A stretch of 36,123 nucleotides of DNA from Aphodosoma sp045126975 (GTDB lineage Bacteria > Bacteroidota > Bacteroidia > Bacteroidales > Paludibacteraceae), in contig JBGVPL010000003.1 of the NCBI GenBank assembly GCA_045126975.1, positions 1 through 36,123 on the forward strand, read 5' to 3'. This document shows positions 33,497-36,123 of the stretch, one piece after another; position 1 is the stretch's first letter; each line of letters starts with the position of its first letter. Made by a program: the position numbers and the translations under genes. The notes below the pieces were generated by a model. That model saw only the letters and a list, made by a program, of their open reading frames with translations. It was not told where the DNA came from and made no database searches.

Positions 33497-34486
33497 TCAT
33501 CTACGGAAACCTATGATTTGGCGCACTTCGTCGATTGTCTTTCTTGCGCTTTCGCGAGCTTTCTCTGCTCCCTCACGCGCTATGCGGTCCAACAACTCTG
33601 TGTTAGCCATATATTCAGCCAAACGCTCACGGATTGGAGCATTAAACGCTGCGATATCCGCTGCCAACTGTTTCTTTAAGTCGCCATAACGAATCGAGCA
33701 GTCGTTCCATTTCTCATCGAAATATTGATAAGTATCTGGCGTAGAAACGATGCTGAGGAACGTAAACAAATTCTCAATCACCTCAGGACGTTGGCTGTTT
33801 GGCTCTTGCGGACCTTGGTCGGTTACCGCTTTCATCACTTTTTTCTTGATAGTAGCCTCATCATCCATGAGGTAGATGCAGTTGCCTTCCGATTTACCCA
33901 TCTTGCCCGAACCATCGAGACCAGGGATTTTCACAGCCTTTTCGCTGAGCGAGAAGTTTTGAGGCTCTGGAAAGAATTCCACGCCATACATCGTATTGAA
34001 ACGGCGAGCAAATTTACGCGCCATCTCCATATTTTGCTCTTGGTCCTTACCCACAGGCACCTTCACCGCGCGGTGCAACAAAATATCTGCCGCCATTAGT
34101 GTAGGATAAGTGAGGAGTCCTGCATTCACGTTGTCAGGTTGTTTGCGCGCTTTCTCTTTGAACGTAGTGCAACGCTCCAACTCGCCGAGATAAGCATTCA
34201 TGTTGAGGAAAAGGTAGAGTTCCAACACCTCTTTCACGTCGCTTTGCACGTAAATAGTCGATTTCTCAGGGTCGAGGCCACAAGCCAAATATTCCGCAAG
34301 AATCGTGCGCGCACTATTCACGATATTTTCAGGCTTCGGACGAGTAGTTAGCGAATGCCAATCCGCGATAAAAAAGTAGCAATTATAGTCGTTTTGCATC
34401 TGCAAAAAACTCCTCACAGCGCCAAAATAATTACCCAAATGCAAATTGCCCGTAGGGCGAATACCACTTACAACAGTCTCTTTCAT
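33497..34486 (-). CDS. trpS: Tryptophanyl-tRNA synthetase
   Basis: TrpRS charges tRNA-Trp. The 329 residues are normal for the bacterial enzyme. Class I motifs are the HIGH equivalent HLGN in RPTGNLHLGNYFGAV (residues 11-25) and the KMSKS equivalent KMGKSEGN (about 192-199), with GKDQEQNMEMA just before. It starts at ATG 34486 after a consensus promoter. It heads the leftward group with the two transporter genes. Confidence 0.97.
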   Translation of the reverse strand: MKETVVSGIRPTGNLHLGNYFGAVRSFLQMQNDYNCYFFIADWHSLTTRPKPENIVNSARTILAEYLACGLDPEKSTIYVQSDVKEVLELYLFLNMNAYLGELERCTTFKEKARKQPDNVNAGLLTYPTLMAADILLHRAVKVPVGKDQEQNMEMARKFARRFNTMYGVEFFPEPQNFSLSEKAVKIPGLDGSGKMGKSEGNCIYLMDDEATIKKKVMKAVTDQGPQEPNSQRPEVIENLFTFLSIVSTPDTYQYFDEKWNDCSIRYGDLKKQLAADIAAFNAPIRERLAEYMANTELLDRIAREGAEKARESARKTIDEVRQIIGFRR

Positions 34487-34542
34487 ATATAGTTATCAAT
34501 GATTAGTTATTAGTTATTAACGATTATCCATAGATTGTAGTA

Positions 34543-34579
34543 ATCGACCATCGACTATAGAGCATCGACCATCGACTAT
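34543..34579. repeat. Tandem direct repeat in the trpS leader
   Basis: ATCGACCATCGACTAT occurs at 34543-34558 and again at 34564-34579. Each copy itself holds two ATCGAC words. It falls within the predicted 5' leader of trpS, next to TTAGTTATTAGTTATT words at 34503-34519. Confidence 0.6.
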
Positions 34580-34586
34580 TAACGTG

Positions 34587-34617
34587 CAAAGATACAAAAA
34601 AAAATCTATTTATACAA
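34587..34617 (-). promoter_or_regulatory. Promoter of trpS
   Basis: On the minus strand TTG (34617-34615), a 20-nt spacer and TATCTTTG (34594-34587) match the consensus. The 5' leader would be about 95 nt. Confidence 0.75.
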
Positions 34618-34822
34618 GAGTCAGGAAATACAATGTAAGGACACTCGGCTCGAGCGTCCAAACGAGCAAAACAAGTCCCAATATAAAGACACTGCGTACT
34701 GCGTCATATCGGTCACCTGACCAAAAAATCTAAACAACGTAGCGTCAAAAACTACTCTACAACATCTAAAAAAGCTCCTTAAAAGCGAAGCGTTCCAGAA
34801 TTCCCAAAAATACTTCAAAAAC
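34618..34822. other. Non-coding stretch with small hairpins beside the CRISPR array
   Basis: This 205-bp stretch between the trpS promoter and the array terminator has no gene I can support. It is richer in GC than the flanks. It holds a near-perfect hairpin (GGACACTCGG / TCGAGCGTCC, 34639-34659), a small GGTCA/TGACC hairpin at 34711-34722 and an ACTGCGT tandem pair near 34691. It has no stretch that would pair well with the CRISPR repeat, so I do not call it tracrRNA. A remnant gene or an unknown small RNA are both possible. Confidence 0.3.
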
Positions 34823-34854
34823 AAAAAAGTTCTGCCCAAAAGCAGAACTTTTTT
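34823..34854. terminator. Strong bidirectional terminator at the left end of the CRISPR array
   Basis: A perfect 13-bp stem AAAAAAGTTCTGC / GCAGAACTTTTTT has a 6-nt loop. It lies 53 bp from the first repeat and would end leftward transcription from the array. The 34855-34907 stretch between it and the first repeat is AT-rich and may be the leader where new spacers are added. Confidence 0.85.
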
Positions 34855-34907
34855 CAATTCTAAAACATCATATAACAAATTGATATTCATAATAATACAA
34901 ATAATCA

Positions 34908-35994
34908 GTTGTTTATGATTACAAAGATACAAAAATTGTCAGCAATTCACAACCTGTCGTGGTATTGGTAATATTGATATTGAGTTGTTTATGATTACAA
35001 AGATACAAAAATTGTCAGCAATTCACAACACTTCCCTGATTGCTCACTTGAGTTGGTGAGTTGTTTATGATTACAAAGATACAAAAATTGTCAGCAATTC
35101 ACAACTGTGTTGTATGCCCTGAACGACTGCTGTACGTTGTTTATGATTACAAAGATACAAAAATTGTCAGCAATTCACAACTGACAAAGATATGCTCGAG
35201 CAGTTCAAGCAGTTGTTTATGATTACAAAGATACAAAAATTGTCAGCAATTCACAACATCGAATTTTGTACGAACAAAATTATATTGGTTGTTTATGATT
35301 ACAAAGATACAAAAATTGTCAGCAATTCACAACGTTGTCAACAAAAAAACTATACGTAATATCGTTGTTTATGATTACAAAGATACAAAAATTGTCAGCA
35401 ATTCACAACAGTATATAAGGCTTTAAGACCACATTACGAGTTGTTTATGATTACAAAGATACAAAAATTGTCAGCAATTCACAACTAAATTGAAGTCTAT
35501 ATATGCAGGGTTGGTGTTGTTTATGATTACAAAGATACAAAAATTGTCAGCAATTCACAACTAATCAAGCAATACCTTAAAGCCTAAATTGTTGTTTATG
35601 ATTACAAAGATACAAAAATTGTCAGCAATTCACAACTCATTATTTGATACAACAAAACGGATTGATGTTGTTTATGATTACAAAGATACAAAAATTGTCA
35701 GCAATTCACAACGACGAACAAGCAAATCAAATCCAAGATTTGTTGTTTATGATTACAAAGATACAAAAATTGTCAGCAATTCACAACACCCTCGCAAGTT
35801 CGCCGAGCCAACAAAAGTTGTTTATGATTACAAAGATACAAAAATTGTCAGCAATTCACAACTATATTATCATCAACCGCACAAATACAAATGTTGTTTA
35901 TGATTACAAAGATACAAAAATTGTCAGCAATTCACAACTAAGTGAGAATATTAAAAAGGATACTCGCAGTTGTTTATGATTACAAAGATACAAA
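34908..35994 (-). CRISPR. CRISPR array, 15 repeats and 14 spacers, probably type II-C
   Basis: Fourteen identical 46-bp repeats start at 34908, 34984, 35060, 35136, 35212, 35288, 35364, 35440, 35516, 35591, 35667, 35742, 35817 and 35893. A fifteenth at 35969 keeps only its first 26 bp. Spacers are 30 bp (eleven) or 29 bp (three), all different. On the minus strand the repeat begins GTTGTGAATTGC and ends CATAAACAAC; from memory, long Bacteroidetes type II-C repeats also start GTTGTG and contain TATCTTTG. Each full repeat holds TTG (bases 2-4), 20 nt and TATCTTTG (bases 25-32), a full promoter that would start RNA at the end of the repeat, as in Neisseria II-C arrays. This, and the hairpin at the left end, puts transcription leftward. 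No cas gene is in the window. Confidence 0.93.
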
Positions 35995-36123
35995 GAACTT
36001 GCGTAATAATGGCAGGATAAGGGTGAAATTTGATAAGTGGTTGGTACATATACCATTTTTGTGTTACCTCACCATATTGTTAATTTCGGCAGAAGGAGCC
36101 GTATATGGTGGGTATTAGAGAAA
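35995..36123. other. Unassigned sequence at the right edge
   Basis: After the truncated repeat there are 129 bp with no gene I can support. It contains a near-palindrome GGTACATATACC at 36040-36051. Short minus-strand reading frames exist but are broken by stops. It does not resemble the end of cas2 or cas9. The cas genes, if linked, would lie beyond the window. Confidence 0.4.

Noticed and set aside
34855..34907. tracrRNA anti-repeat near the left end of the array
   Set aside because: ATAACAAATTGATATTC at about 34871 resembles the repeat only weakly and is explained by AT-rich composition.
34621..34932. Minus-strand open frame of 103 codons beside the array
   Set aside because: It starts inside the first CRISPR repeat, contains the terminator hairpin, has no recognisable domain and is mostly hydrophobic noise.
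35589..35979. Open frames running through the CRISPR array
   Set aside because: They are translations of the repeat and spacers; the repeating VYDYKDTKIVSNSQ peptide is a by-product of repeat length.
34908..35994. Type VI-B (Cas13b) or type I/III array
   Set aside because: Those repeats are usually about 36 bp or shorter; a 46-bp repeat beginning GTTGTG fits II-C better.
1..36123. tRNA, rRNA, riboswitch or insertion sequence with terminal repeats
   Set aside because: None was recognised by eye on either strand; a covariance-model scan would be needed to exclude small RNAs.

Overview
The window looks like a piece of chromosome from a low-GC member of the Bacteroidales (Bacteroidetes). The evidence is the Bacteroidetes-type promoter (TTTG, 19-21 nt, TAnnTTTG) found at many gene starts, the near absence of Shine-Dalgarno sequences, and families typical of the group: a large LptD, an amidase next to an MCE protein, a lipoprotein M13 peptidase, and a long CRISPR repeat of type II-C character. 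Genus and family cannot be settled from what I can see.

Left part (1-7.8 kb): the tail of a zinc-ribbon protein gene, then about 580 bp of AT-rich non-coding DNA holding a cluster of TACAAATGTA operator-like sites upstream of a small XRE-type regulator. Next come gyrA with a TPR lipoprotein-sized secreted protein behind it, then a divergent pair: a sugar nucleotidyltransferase (minus) and a secreted endonuclease/phosphatase-fold protein (plus).

Middle (7.9-21.1 kb): a leftward run of envelope and housekeeping genes (lptD, a SlyD-type prolyl isomerase, aroC, a diacylglycerol-kinase-family lipid kinase, an M13 peptidase). Diverging from lptD are an N-acetylmuramoyl-L-alanine amidase with duplicated C-terminal repeats and an MCE/MlaD-type transport protein, so this is an outer-membrane and cell-wall maintenance block. 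dnaA follows, facing a radical SAM gene with a shared terminator.

Right-middle (21.4-30.1 kb): pepD, a surface lipoprotein, folB and an HD phosphohydrolase run rightward. An FKBP isomerase, an M23 peptidase, a REP-associated tyrosine transposase (RAYT), a second HD protein and lysS run leftward. The RAYT carries a perfect 20-nt palindrome inside its own reading frame, with an inverted copy just upstream. A second REP-like family (GTAG plus a GACGCAA/TTGCGTC hairpin) occurs three times elsewhere in the window.

Right end (30.4-36.1 kb): two tandem EamA/DMT transporter genes, the second joined in frame to an NrnA-type DHH phosphoesterase, then trpS. The window ends with a CRISPR array of 15 repeats (46 bp; the last one truncated) and 14 spacers (29-30 bp). 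Each full repeat contains a minus-strand promoter, so the array is probably read leftward towards a strong hairpin terminator. No cas gene and no convincing tracrRNA lie inside the window.
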